The position numbers and the translations under genes were made by a program. Below the pieces are notes generated by a model. The model was not told where the DNA came from. It worked only from the letters and a program-made list of their open reading frames with translations, and did not search any database. This document shows, one piece after another, positions 13,199-20,221 of a stretch of 29,106 nucleotides of DNA. Source of the stretch: a virus; the IMG/VR virus record IMGVR_UViG_3300047287_000472, positions 1-29,106 of that record; one strand, 5' to 3'. Every line of letters begins with the position of its first letter. Within the stretch, counting starts at the first letter, position 1.

Positions 13199-14001
13199 GA
13201 ATGGGATTTCTCTTCGAGGCTAGTGTAGTACAGCTTAACCCTCTCTAGGTAGGCATCCTCGGCTAGTACCAGCTCGTCCTGGTTCAGCATGTGCACTTGG
13301 GGGGCTCCACACCGACGCGCCAGCACAATGACACCGCCTTGGGGTCTGAGGCCGGTGAGGTGCTGGAGGCCCAGGCTGTACGCTCCAAGCTGGTGGACGT
13401 ACTGGTGGTCCTGATCCAGCACCTTGGTGCGGGCTGTGGTTTTCCAGTCGGCTACGAACAACTTTCCGTTGATGTCGATCAGGCCATCACACGTACCAGC
13501 AAAGCCGGCTGGGTGGTGAATGGAAAATTCGCTGGCATGGATTTGTGTAACATTATCGACGATCCATTGGGATAGGCCTCGCGCATATCCAGCAGCGCTC
13601 CAGCCAACTGGTGGAAGCTTGGCGTGAATGCGGTTTAGGGCCCACTTGGTTAGGGCTGGGGGAATCTGTGCCAGCCCTCGGTCGTCGAATTTGATGGTGC
13701 GCTTGTTTGCTGCTCGACGCGCCAGTGCAGATGCGGTCTTGAGCAAGTATTCGGCCTGGGAGTGGGCCATGTTGCCGCGTGTTGCGGCGGTATTACGTTG
13801 GCTGGCGGCTTCTACAGCGCCAAGCCGTTTCTCCCATTGCACCAGCCCGGTGGTGTCGCTGGTTTCTTTTAGGATGTGTGTAACACTAGCGTATTTGACG
13901 CTGGGGTTCGAGGCTAAATAGTACGTTCGGTGGGGCCCGCTGTTGTCCTGCACAAGGTTCCAGCGCCTTAGTGTTGCTAGTGTGTCTTGTGCAGAAGGCA
14001 T
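13192..14001 (-). CDS. PD-(D/E)XK exonuclease (RecB/Cas4-like)
   Basis: This 269-residue nuclease likely resects DNA ends during phage recombination and replication. The fold markers are visible: RGNMAHSQAEYLL (His80) as motif I, ASEFSIHHPAGFAGTCDGLID (Glu158, Asp172), DWKTT (Asp185, Lys187) as the catalytic D-x-K pair, and QLGAYSLGL (Gln204, Tyr208) as the QxxxY motif. It belongs to the phage-type RecB-like nucleases. An extended -10 (14023-14031) lies 15-20 bases ahead of the ATG, and the upstream gene is closed by a terminator, so it heads its own transcript with the Cys-repeat peptide. Confidence 0.85.
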   Translation of the reverse strand: MPSAQDTLATLRRWNLVQDNSGPHRTYYLASNPSVKYASVTHILKETSDTTGLVQWEKRLGAVEAASQRNTAATRGNMAHSQAEYLLKTASALARRAANKRTIKFDDRGLAQIPPALTKWALNRIHAKLPPVGWSAAGYARGLSQWIVDNVTQIHASEFSIHHPAGFAGTCDGLIDINGKLFVADWKTTARTKVLDQDHQYVHQLGAYSLGLQHLTGLRPQGGVIVLARRCGAPQVHMLNQDELVLAEDAYLERVKLYYTSLEEKSHSC

Positions 14002-14022
14002 TAGATACTATTTCCCCATTTA

Positions 14023-14031
14023 ACAATACCA
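14023..14031 (-). promoter_or_regulatory. Extended -10 promoter of the exonuclease gene
   Basis: Minus-strand TGGTATTGT fits TGn-TATTGT. Transcription would start near 14016, leaving a leader of about 15 bases. Confidence 0.45.
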
Positions 14032-14032
14032 T

Positions 14033-14059
14033 AAAAAAGCCCCCTTGGCTAGAGGGGGC
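14033..14059 (-). terminator. Rho-independent terminator after the Cys/His gene
   Basis: On the minus strand GCCCCCT and AGGGGGC form a perfect 7-base stem followed by TTTTTT. It ends the transcript of the ssDNA-binding-like and Cys/His genes. Confidence 0.85.
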
Positions 14060-14086
14060 GGTTGTTATGCAGATGCTGAATAACTG

Positions 14087-14293
14087 TTAGTTATCAACAA
14101 AACGACTAATCCAATCACCGCAGCCGTCTGTGCCTTTGACAAAGGGCCAGCTTGCTATGTAGCAACCGGTGTCCTCTGCCTTAGGGATTGGTGCGTGACG
14201 GTGGCACTCTCCGTGGAGAGTTAAAGGGTCTCTGTCTCCAGAAGCAAAGTACCAGCCCCATTGGCAGGTGTAACACTTTCTAACTTCGGTCAT
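14087..14293 (-). CDS. 68-residue Cys/His-rich putative zinc protein
   Basis: From the ATG at 14293 the product begins MTEVRKCYTCQWGWYFASGD and carries CYTC, GECHRHAP, a lone Cys, and a final WP…GCGDW segment. This CxxC…CxRHxP…W…CGxW layout fits a small family of metal-binding proteins seen in bacteria and phages. The start was chosen because it lies one base after the stop of the upstream gene. Zinc binding is inferred from Cys/His spacing. Confidence 0.65.
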   Translation of the reverse strand: MTEVRKCYTCQWGWYFASGDRDPLTLHGECHRHAPIPKAEDTGCYIASWPFVKGTDGCGDWISRFVDN

Positions 14294-14294
14294 C

Positions 14295-14882
14295 TCAACC
14301 AGCCTTGAAAGGGTTGGCGCCGGTAAGGAGGCGTTCCAGGTCAAAGCCTGCCTCTTGGGCTTCGACCCAGGCGGCTACGACGTGCTCTTGGCTGCCCTTT
14401 TTCTTGGGTACAGGGCGGACCGTGTACTTGGGGATGCCGTTGGCTTGGATCTCTTTGCCGATGATTAGGTCGATGCTGGTGAGATCGTTGTCGTAGTCAT
14501 CCATTTGGGAGATGGAATCCAGTTCCTTCAGGATGGTTTTTTGGTTGATGCTCCAGACCTGGACGTTGCCGGTGTCGTAGTTGAAGACGGGGGCGCTGAT
14601 GCAAAACTTAATGTCCACGGTGCCGGGGCCTCCACGGCCTTCGCGGGCCTCGTAGTCACCCAGTTCAGCTGCAATGTCGTCGGGAGTGGGCTCGTAGCCA
14701 AAGCGGAAGGGTTTGGATGCTCCATCAAGAGTGCCCCAGGTCTCGAAGTATTCGAGGGGTTGGTCGGCTAGTACCGTGATGCGGACAGAGCCTTTGTCGG
14801 GCAGTTTGCTCAGGTTCAGGTAGCCGCCGCCACTTGAGTTGGTGCTGATGGCCGCTGTGGCGGACTTGGAAAGAAAAGCCAT
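14295..14882 (-). CDS. Putative phage ssDNA-binding protein
   Basis: The 195-residue product begins MAFLSKSATAAISTNSSGGG, followed by YLNLSKLPDKGSVRITVLAD, a core with FCISAPVFNYDTGNVQVW and SINQKTILKELDSI, and ends NPFKAG. The pattern resembles phage OB-fold ssDNA-binding proteins that coat DNA at the fork: a beta-rich core, with a middle DLTSIDLIIGKEIQANGIPK segment and a variable tail. It sits next to replication genes, divergent from the primase-helicase. The assignment is by eye and the family is known to be divergent. Confidence 0.45.
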   Translation of the reverse strand: MAFLSKSATAAISTNSSGGGYLNLSKLPDKGSVRITVLADQPLEYFETWGTLDGASKPFRFGYEPTPDDIAAELGDYEAREGRGGPGTVDIKFCISAPVFNYDTGNVQVWSINQKTILKELDSISQMDDYDNDLTSIDLIIGKEIQANGIPKYTVRPVPKKKGSQEHVVAAWVEAQEAGFDLERLLTGANPFKAG

Positions 14883-14933
14883 GATGGGGGATCTAGGGTT
14901 TGCTCCAGCAGGTTTTGTCCTGCCGGTTGTGAC

Positions 14934-14942
14934 ACACTAGCA
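14934..14942 (-). promoter_or_regulatory. Extended -10 promoter for the ssDNA-binding-like gene
   Basis: Minus-strand TGCTAGTGT fits TGn-TAnnnT. It lies 52 bases before the ATG at 14882; a 10-base perfect palindrome GGTGGCCACC (14947-14956) lies just upstream and could be an operator. Confidence 0.35.
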
Positions 14943-14968
14943 CGGTGGTGGCCACCTGGCTACCATAC

Positions 14969-15002
14969 AAAAACACCCCAGGGGCCTAGGCCTCCGGGGT
15001 GT
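14969..15002 (-). terminator. Hairpin with T-run between two divergent genes
   Basis: On the minus strand ACACCCC pairs with GGGGTGT around a loop that itself holds GGCCTAGGCC, and TTTTTG follows. It would stop minus-strand transcription coming from inside the primase-helicase gene before it reaches the ssDNA-binding-like gene. Confidence 0.6.
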
Positions 15003-15017
15003 GGCTTTCCAATGTTC

Positions 15018-15037
15018 TGTAGGAGTCTAACACTGTG
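15018..15037 (+). promoter_or_regulatory. Ribosome site and GTG start of the primase-helicase
   Basis: TGTAGGAGTCTAACACTGTG holds a strong AGGAG nine bases before the GTG start. The portal gene has nearly the same leader on the other strand (7251-7269). Confidence 0.6.
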
Positions 15038-17506
15038 TCCCAGAAGTCGCAAGAGTTGCTGGCGTTTGTTCGTCAGTTGCCGGCTGGATTTGCTTACGCG
15101 CCGATTTACGCCAAGGACTGTGCGCTCCAGTCCGGGAAAATCTCGAAGGGCAAGACGCCGCTAGAGCGCAGCCACCATCAGGTGATGGCGCCATCGGATG
15201 TGGCGTTGCAGATCGAGCGGAAGCCTGATGTTTTCCAAGCGGTAGGCGTCTTTACGGGCGGTCGCAGCATGGGACTCGTGATTCTTGACGTAGATCGGAA
15301 TCTCAGCCGTCTCAAGAAAAAGTGGGGAGATTCCCTGGATGGTGCTCCAGTTGTCACTTCGACGAAAGCGAATGCTGCGAAGTACCTCTTCCGCGTCCCT
15401 GAGGCTCTGTGGGGCTTGGTGAAGGGTTTTGGACTGTCGGATACCGGCGCTGGTTACGAGGTGCTCTGGGGCCGTCAGGGCGTCATCTACGGGGCTTATC
15501 CGGGCTCTAATGATGGGAAGGCACCAGAAGGTCAGTACGGGTTTGAAGGTGATCTGGAGGTTATTCCTGAAGCCCCTGAGTGGTTGCTTGCCGAGATGCG
15601 TGATCACGCCGGTAAGGAGATTCAGGACGGCGGCTTTATCAAGAACCGCAAGGCGCTGGATTTTTCAGATCGGGATCCAGCTGAGGTGGCTGAGATTATT
15701 CAGTCGGCGTTGAAGGTGATTCCGGGGCAGGGCGGCGGCAGCCGTGATCACTGGGTGAAGGTGGGAATGGCGATCCACTCTGAATTACCGACTGACCTTG
15801 GCCTAACCCTCTGGTCCGCTTGGTCTTCAGAAGATCCAGAATTTTCACAGGAGTGGTCCAATGGCAATCCCTGTGAAGACGTTTGGAAGTCCTTTCGTAA
15901 AGGGCCAGTCAGCCTGGGAACTTTGTTCTGGATGGCGGACCAGCAGATTCCAGGAAGGGCTTGGCTTTCAGAGGATTTGCGGAAAATTGTTGAGGGCGCT
16001 GAGGCGAGTCCTCTTAGGTATCGCCAGGACTACTTGGCGGGTGAAGCGCTTATTGCCAAGGCGCTGAAACTTGAAGAGACCATTGAAAATCCAGCACTGC
16101 TTGATCAAGCCAAAACGATCCTTGCATTGGAAGGTGGGCGCCGTGAAGGTGCCATGGCTATTGATCGCCTGATTGATGCTCACCTTACTTACGAACGGAA
16201 TAATGGTTCAAAGCCAGTTGATGTGTCCCAGTTGGACTGCAGCGACTTTGATTACATGATTCCTGGTTTACTGCCTAAACCTTGGTTGCTCCTTCTCCAT
16301 GGGGATGGGGGAACAGGTAAATCTGCAATGTGTATGACACTTTGTAAGCATGTGTCTAAGGGTATTGCTTTTAATGTTCATGGTGGTTTGGTTGATGTGC
16401 CAATCGGAAAATGTCTGTGGTTAAACGGTGATCAGAGCGCCAGAACTACACGTCGTGCATTTCATTTGATTGGAGTTAATGAGGGTGTAGATGTTGTTCC
16501 TGAGTGGGACATGCAATGGTATCGACGTTTTTGCAAACTGCAAAACGCCAATAAATACGATTTGGTGATTATCGACAGCCTTGATGGTTGCAATGATTCC
16601 AATCCTTATGAGGAAAATAGGCGTGAATATGCCATGCCTTTAAAGCGGTTGGCTAGGCGTAACGGCGTGGATTTTCATCAATGCACAATTATTGTCATAC
16701 ACCACAACAACAAAAACGGCAGTTTCAGGGGCACCAGCGCCATTCGGGCTGCCGTTGATGAGACCTGGAATATGGTCCGGCCTCAGGTGAAGGATCTGGC
16801 TGAGCTTCAGCTGGAGTTCAACAGCAGGGTGGTCACGGTTGAAAAGTCCAGGGATGACCGAGAGGGCCAGCAGATGGTCTTCACCCTGCGCACGGACTAC
16901 ACGTACCAGATCAGCCCTATGCCGGAGCTACAGACCCGTTTGAAGGCCGACAGCCCCACCGAGTACATGCTTGGGGTACTCAAGGTCATGCGGGAGCAAA
17001 GGCGGCCTTGGAGTGCCTCTGAGCTGTTGGAAACGAGCGAGGTAGGCGGCGACCACCGTAAGCGGGCTATCCGGTATGCGCTCCAGCGTTTGGAGTCCCA
17101 GATGCTGATCGAGCGGTGCGCTGCTCCAGCCGATCTAGTTGTTTCCGGTAGACCCCCTATCTACTACAGAGCTACTGGTACAAATGCTCCAGTGCCTTTC
17201 AGTCAGAGGGCACACGCGCGTGGGGAGTCCGTGGAGTGTGTGTCAAAAGACCAAAACCCTTGCACTGGAACGGATTCGATTGACAAAGCGTTTTGTCAAA
17301 AGTCCGAGTTTGTCAAAAGTCCTGAGCTGGATCCCCAAAGCCCTGGGACTTTTGACAAAGGGGGACTTTTGACAAAACCGTTTGTCAATGAGAACCCTTC
17401 CGGCGCAAGCGAAATGACTTTTGACAGGGGTTTTAAGGGAATAGGGGTGAACACGGATGTTCAGGTGGAACAACAATTCCGTGATGCCTCCACGTTTTGG
17501 GATTGA
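15035..17506 (+). CDS. AEP primase-polymerase / RecA-like helicase fusion
   Basis: The 823-residue protein should prime and unwind DNA at the phage fork. Residues 1-200 are an archaeo-eukaryotic primase (bifunctional primase/polymerase) domain with the catalytic LDVD (Asp86, Asp88) and GYEVLWGRQGVIYG. About 215-315 is a PriCT-like linker domain (IPGQGGGSRDHWVKVGMAIH). About 400-650 is a RecA/DnaB-type ATPase with Walker A GDGGTGKSA (near 424-432), Walker B LVIIDS (near 513) and IVIHHNNKNGSFRG. A winged-helix-like part follows, then a disordered tail encoded by the TTTGTCAAAAGTCC array. The gene starts with GTG behind AGGAG and heads the plus-strand replication module. The helicase part looks more AT-rich than the flanks. 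Confidence 0.88.
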   Translation: MSQKSQELLAFVRQLPAGFAYAPIYAKDCALQSGKISKGKTPLERSHHQVMAPSDVALQIERKPDVFQAVGVFTGGRSMGLVILDVDRNLSRLKKKWGDSLDGAPVVTSTKANAAKYLFRVPEALWGLVKGFGLSDTGAGYEVLWGRQGVIYGAYPGSNDGKAPEGQYGFEGDLEVIPEAPEWLLAEMRDHAGKEIQDGGFIKNRKALDFSDRDPAEVAEIIQSALKVIPGQGGGSRDHWVKVGMAIHSELPTDLGLTLWSAWSSEDPEFSQEWSNGNPCEDVWKSFRKGPVSLGTLFWMADQQIPGRAWLSEDLRKIVEGAEASPLRYRQDYLAGEALIAKALKLEETIENPALLDQAKTILALEGGRREGAMAIDRLIDAHLTYERNNGSKPVDVSQLDCSDFDYMIPGLLPKPWLLLLHGDGGTGKSAMCMTLCKHVSKGIAFNVHGGLVDVPIGKCLWLNGDQSARTTRRAFHLIGVNEGVDVVPEWDMQWYRRFCKLQNANKYDLVIIDSLDGCNDSNPYEENRREYAMPLKRLARRNGVDFHQCTIIVIHHNNKNGSFRGTSAIRAAVDETWNMVRPQVKDLAELQLEFNSRVVTVEKSRDDREGQQMVFTLRTDYTYQISPMPELQTRLKADSPTEYMLGVLKVMREQRRPWSASELLETSEVGGDHRKRAIRYALQRLESQMLIERCAAPADLVVSGRPPIYYRATGTNAPVPFSQRAHARGESVECVSKDQNPCTGTDSIDKAFCQKSEFVKSPELDPQSPGTFDKGGLLTKPFVNENPSGASEMTFDRGFKGIGVNTDVQVEQQFRDASTFWD
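17239..17426. repeat. Inverted iteron array TTTGTCAAAAGTCC / GGACTTTTGACAAA
   Basis: Two direct copies of TTTGTCAAAAGTCC (17292-17305, 17309-17322; step 17) face two inverted copies GGACTTTTGACAAA (17346-17359, 17363-17376; step 17) across 23 bases. Together they form arms of 31 bases with 28 pairs. Degenerate copies lie at 17239-17252, 17279-17288, 17381-17388 and 17416-17426. The array is inside the 3' end of the primase-helicase gene. Lambda-type origins lie in this way inside the initiator gene; a regulator site is the alternative. Confidence 0.75.
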
Positions 17507-17507
17507 C

Positions 17508-17619
17508 CTAGACCGCCTCTTCGGCTAGATTCCTAAAGGATCTAAAAACGTTATGAGGTAGTCGCTGCAACGACTACCTCTGACTGATCCACCGCTCTCT
17601 CGCAGCGGCGAATAGCCGC
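17508..17619 (+). other. Run of hairpins downstream of the primase-helicase
   Basis: Directly after the stop codon there are successive stems: CTAG-CCG/CGG-CTAG (17508-17528), TAGATTCCT/AGGATCTA (17526-17544, one bulge), a perfect 10-base stem GAGGTAGTCG/CGACTACCTC (17555-17580), and CCGCT/AGCGG or GCGGC/GCCGC (17592-17619). No stem has a proper T-run. This could be a structured RNA, a processing site or an unusual terminator. No gene is seen in these 121 bases. Confidence 0.45.
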
Positions 17620-17627
17620 ATCTTCAG

Positions 17628-18299
17628 ATGCTTCCCAAGCTTACTTTTGATTACGCAACGCAGACCTACCACGTCCCAGCAGAATGGGTTAGTTGGGATT
17701 GGATAAATGATTTTGAAAACTATCCAGATCAAAACCATGAAGTTTTTAAGGATGAATATGACTGGAGTTACAGGAATAAATCTGGGGTTTTAAATAGATA
17801 CATCCGCACAATTGAAGGACATACAACTATCTGCACCAGTAAAAAAAGTGTTCAGTACGAAAGGCATACAGCAGCAAAACCTTATGTGTATTACTTTTTT
17901 GCATTAGCAGCAGTTGAACTAATAAATACTCCTTCTTTGTACAGGAGCGAACGTGCCTCAGCTTTAAATGGCGCCTTTGTTGTTAATTATGCTAATTCTA
18001 TTGATATTTCTAATTTAACTATTATGGCAGACAAAACACGTAATAAAAAATATATTATTAGTAGCGAATTTGGTGCCTTACTTGCCCGTGTTTTTAATGC
18101 TACATCAGGAGTAAGACGTGATGATTTTTTAAAAGTTGAACAGCGTGAAGACAAAAAGAGTATATGCCCAAACTGTAAAACTGTTTATGAACTACTATCA
18201 AAAAATTGCTGGACGCCTGAGCATCCAGAGTATCAAAAATATGCCGAGTCGTTTATTGCGCAATTAGAGTACATACGTAGTAGAAACACCAACGGGTAA
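17628..18299 (+). CDS. AT-rich orphan protein of 223 residues
   Basis: The product begins MLPKLTFDYATQTYHVPAEW, is rich in Tyr, Asn and Lys, and has a CPNC motif near residue 183 followed by a helical end (PEYQKYAESFIAQLEYIRS). I recognise no family. Base composition is clearly more AT-rich than both neighbours, which points to recent transfer, as with phage morons or homing genes. It stands apart from the tightly overlapping genes further on, after a run of hairpins. A single CPNC pair alone does not prove zinc binding. Confidence 0.7.
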   Translation: MLPKLTFDYATQTYHVPAEWVSWDWINDFENYPDQNHEVFKDEYDWSYRNKSGVLNRYIRTIEGHTTICTSKKSVQYERHTAAKPYVYYFFALAAVELINTPSLYRSERASALNGAFVVNYANSIDISNLTIMADKTRNKKYIISSEFGALLARVFNATSGVRRDDFLKVEQREDKKSICPNCKTVYELLSKNCWTPEHPEYQKYAESFIAQLEYIRSRNTNG

Positions 18300-18343
18300 A
18301 CATTTTGTGCTTAAACCACCTAACTTTTTCCTGGGGCTGCTTC

Positions 18344-18363
18344 AAGTAGCCGCCTGGCTACTT
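18344..18363 (+). other. Perfect 8-base hairpin next to a ribosome site
   Basis: AAGTAGCC-GCCT-GGCTACTT ends one base before the GGAG that precedes the GTG at 18376. It could affect translation or RNA stability of the next gene. Confidence 0.4.
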
Positions 18364-18375
18364 TGGAGAGAACCC

Positions 18376-18663
18376 GTGGCTACGTTGAAACCAAAACGCC
18401 CTGGTGAGCCCAGCAGGGTTCCAGTCCTGGGCTTTACCACTGGCCCCACGCCGGATGGCATCCATTCGGTGGTGCGGCTTGCCTGGTTCAAAAAGGGCCG
18501 GGCTGTCGAGGTGGATGAGTTCCAGATTGAGGAGTGCCCGGATGCCGAGCAGATCTTCCGCTACACCGTGGGGCAAGCCCTGCGGCGTGGCGCTGATGTC
18601 TGCGTGCTCACCACCTACGAGCCCGAGGAGCTGGGGGTTCCAACCGATGGGCAACTAACATAA
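18376..18663 (+). CDS. 95-residue hypothetical protein
   Basis: I chose GTG at 18376 because GGAGAG lies 7-8 bases upstream; a reading from GTG 18307 would add a hydrophobic 23-residue stretch and has no ribosome site. The product has a Pro-rich start (KPKRPGEPSRVPVLGF), a strand-rich centre (GIHSVVRLAWFKKGRAVEVD) and an acidic helix. It resembles small cyanophage proteins but has no name I can give. If the longer start is real, the extra segment would be a membrane anchor. Confidence 0.6.
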   Translation: MATLKPKRPGEPSRVPVLGFTTGPTPDGIHSVVRLAWFKKGRAVEVDEFQIEECPDAEQIFRYTVGQALRRGADVCVLTTYEPEELGVPTDGQLT

Positions 18664-18687
18664 AAATTCTTATGTTACTCATCGAAT

Positions 18688-18722
18688 CGCTGAGAAGTCT
18701 TGTGCTGCAAGGCTTTTCAGCG
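18688..18722 (+). other. 15-base stem-loop in the longest gene-free gap
   Basis: CGCTGAGAAGTCTTG pairs along its whole length with CAAGGCTTTTCAGCG (two G-U pairs) around a TGCTG loop. No T-run follows. It lies in the 172-base gap 18664-18835, which also holds the T-tailed hairpin at 18794-18821 and otherwise nothing recognised. Confidence 0.5.
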
Positions 18723-18793
18723 TTCATGCTTTGGGCGTGTGTACTTTTGTAACTGGCACACTTGCCCCTGGGGTCATTCTGTGTAACACTACT

Positions 18794-18821
18794 GGTGAGG
18801 GGCGAGAGCTTCTCACCTTTT
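18794..18821 (+). terminator. T-tailed hairpin just before a gene, possible attenuator
   Basis: GGTGAG and CTCACC flank a 12-base loop and are followed by TTTT, only 14 bases before the ATG at 18836. It may end the upstream transcript or act as an attenuator for the operon that follows. Confidence 0.5.
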
Positions 18822-18835
18822 CTCTGTACTACACC

Positions 18836-19060
18836 ATGACTGAAGTTCCGAACGAAAAGCTAAGCCCGTGGTATTTCACGGTCCGCTATGCGTCCCTGGT
18901 GATCCAGCAGCGCATCGCTGAAAATGCTGTGCACGGCTTGGATAGCGCCTACGACCAGCACAACCTCAAGCAACTGACTGACATGGAACAATTTTTTAAG
19001 ATGTCATGGGACACTTGGATGGACGACCTTGCAGCAACCATCCGCCAGGAGGTCAAATGA
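18836..19060 (+). CDS. 74-residue hypothetical protein
   Basis: The product starts MTEVPNEKLSPWYFTVRYAS and is mostly helical, with EQFFKMSWDTWMDDLAATIR near the end. The ATG at 18836 gives a natural N-terminus; the frame is open further upstream only through the gap hairpins. It overlaps the next gene by ATGA and opens a run of short, coupled plus-strand genes. Function unknown. Confidence 0.6.
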   Translation: MTEVPNEKLSPWYFTVRYASLVIQQRIAENAVHGLDSAYDQHNLKQLTDMEQFFKMSWDTWMDDLAATIRQEVK

Positions 19061-19320
19061 ACCCTGATGTGCTGGAGATCTACGACATTAGCTTTAGCCA
19101 TGACAACATTTGTACTGTTGAGGCCATTGTTGAAGACGCTGCAATCGCAGCGCGGCAGACTATGGACGACCCAGAAGAGTATTGCCCTGCCTTGTGCAGA
19201 GGCTCCTTCTACTTTTCTGAAGAGGACGTGATCCCTGCAACCGATGCTGGACTCAAACGACTGCTTGCCGAAAAAATCGACAACTGGGAGCTGGTGGACA
19301 CGTCGGATTGGAGCGAGTAG
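19057..19320 (+). CDS. 87-residue acidic hypothetical protein
   Basis: The product starts MNPDVLEIYDISFSHDNICT and is rich in Asp and Glu, ending WELVDTSDWSE. The start is fixed by the ATGA overlap with the previous gene. The pattern of a strand, then AIVEDAAIAARQTMDDP, then a helical tail looks like a small compact fold. Net negative charge would allow DNA mimicry, but there is no specific evidence. Function unknown. Confidence 0.6.
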   Translation: MNPDVLEIYDISFSHDNICTVEAIVEDAAIAARQTMDDPEEYCPALCRGSFYFSEEDVIPATDAGLKRLLAEKIDNWELVDTSDWSE

Positions 19321-19570
19321 CGCCAGGGATCTGCGCAATGACGAGGACTACGATGACTGGTCCTACGGCACTGAGCCGATCCCTTCGGACACCAGCTGGG
19401 TCAAGCCTAAAAATTTGTCCCAGCTGCTCCACCACATGATCGCCAAGTTTGAAATGGCTGATACTGTGGATAGCCAGAAGCTGGCACGCTTGGCAATTTC
19501 CGAGATTCTCAAGCTACCCAATTCTGTTGTACAAGATCTAAAGAACCAATTCGATGATGCAAAGCACTAA
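19244..19570 (+). CDS. Hypothetical protein, start uncertain
   Basis: The well-formed part is from SSARDLRNDEDYDDWSYG onward, with a Ser/Thr/Pro middle and a helical end (LARLAISEILKLPNSVVQDL). The first ATG in this frame is at 19244, which would overlap the previous gene by 77 bases. No ATG, GTG or TTG is seen in frame near 19320, so either the long overlap or a rare start is used. It overlaps the next gene by 17 bases. Function unknown. Confidence 0.5.
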   Translation: MLDSNDCLPKKSTTGSWWTRRIGASSARDLRNDEDYDDWSYGTEPIPSDTSWVKPKNLSQLLHHMIAKFEMADTVDSQKLARLAISEILKLPNSVVQDLKNQFDDAKH

Positions 19571-19811
19571 TCAGCCCTTTTTTAAGTCTTACCTTCTTGG
19601 TAGAACACTTTCACTGGAGGATATTAAAGAGTTGTCAGATGTGGATCTGGAAACTCTCAATATCGAGACGCTTTCGGCGCTTAGTGATGCTCGCCATGAC
19701 TATGCCCAAACCGACAATCGCAAGTCTCCAGAGTCAGGGCAGATTTTTCACCGCATGAAAGTGGCCAGCTATTTCCAGGCTGCCATCCTTGTGGAGAAGA
19801 ACAGCATGTAA
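19554..19811 (+). CDS. 85-residue hypothetical protein
   Basis: The product starts MMQSTNQPFFKSYLLGRTLS, followed by LEDIKELSDVDLETLNIETL, a helix-rich acidic region. The second Met (19557) may be the true start. It overlaps the preceding gene, so translation is probably coupled. Function unknown. Confidence 0.55.
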   Translation: MMQSTNQPFFKSYLLGRTLSLEDIKELSDVDLETLNIETLSALSDARHDYAQTDNRKSPESGQIFHRMKVASYFQAAILVEKNSM

Positions 19812-19849
19812 CTCTTCTCTTGTACACTCCACCCGTTCACAACTCAACC

Positions 19850-20221
19850 ATGATTACTCTTCTTTCTGATCGTGAAGCCCATCAACTGGCTTCCTATGTG
19901 ACCGAGATCACGACTGCTCTGGACAACATCACGTACATCATTTCTGGTGCCCAGACCGTTCAACTGGAAACTCCAGCTCCAGTTAAATCCGTACTGCCTC
20001 AAGCCGACAAGCCGCAGTCTCAAACCAAGTCTCGTAAGTCTCGCCGCAAGTCGAGGGCTTCGTTGACTGAGAAAAAGGTGCTGGAGATCAAGCGGCGGCT
20101 GGCTGCTGGTGAAAAGGCTGGTGCGATCTCGCAGCTGTACAAGGTGCATGTGACCACCATCAATGCCATTAAATACGGCAAGACATGGGGTCATGTTCAA
20201 CTCCAGCAGACGGAAGCATGA
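19850..20221 (+). CDS. HTH DNA-binding protein with basic linker
   Basis: From the ATG at 19850 the 123-residue product has a helical N-terminal part (MITLLSDREAHQLASYVTEI), a Lys/Arg/Ser linker (KSRKSRRKSRAS) and a C-terminal helix-turn-helix LTEKKVLEIKRRLAAGEKAG…VHVTTINAIKYGKTW. The C-terminal part resembles the resolvase-type HTH found at the ends of HNH nucleases and small regulators. There is no nuclease domain. The stop overlaps the dCTP deaminase ATG. A transcription regulator of the replication module is the likely role. Confidence 0.65.
   Translation: MITLLSDREAHQLASYVTEITTALDNITYIISGAQTVQLETPAPVKSVLPQADKPQSQTKSRKSRRKSRASLTEKKVLEIKRRLAAGEKAGAISQLYKVHVTTINAIKYGKTWGHVQLQQTEA

Noticed and set aside
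868-13235. Repeated TGTAGTACAG strings at about 868, 9596 and 13221 as promoter copies
   Set aside because: They fall inside minus-strand genes and encode Tyr-Tyr pairs (YYK, YYT), so codon usage explains them. Only the intergenic copy at 22606 was kept.
97-19296. E. coli Chi (GCTGGTGG) copies near 97, 13389 and 19288
   Set aside because: Only a few copies, with no orientation pattern, and no reason to expect E. coli Chi to work in this host.
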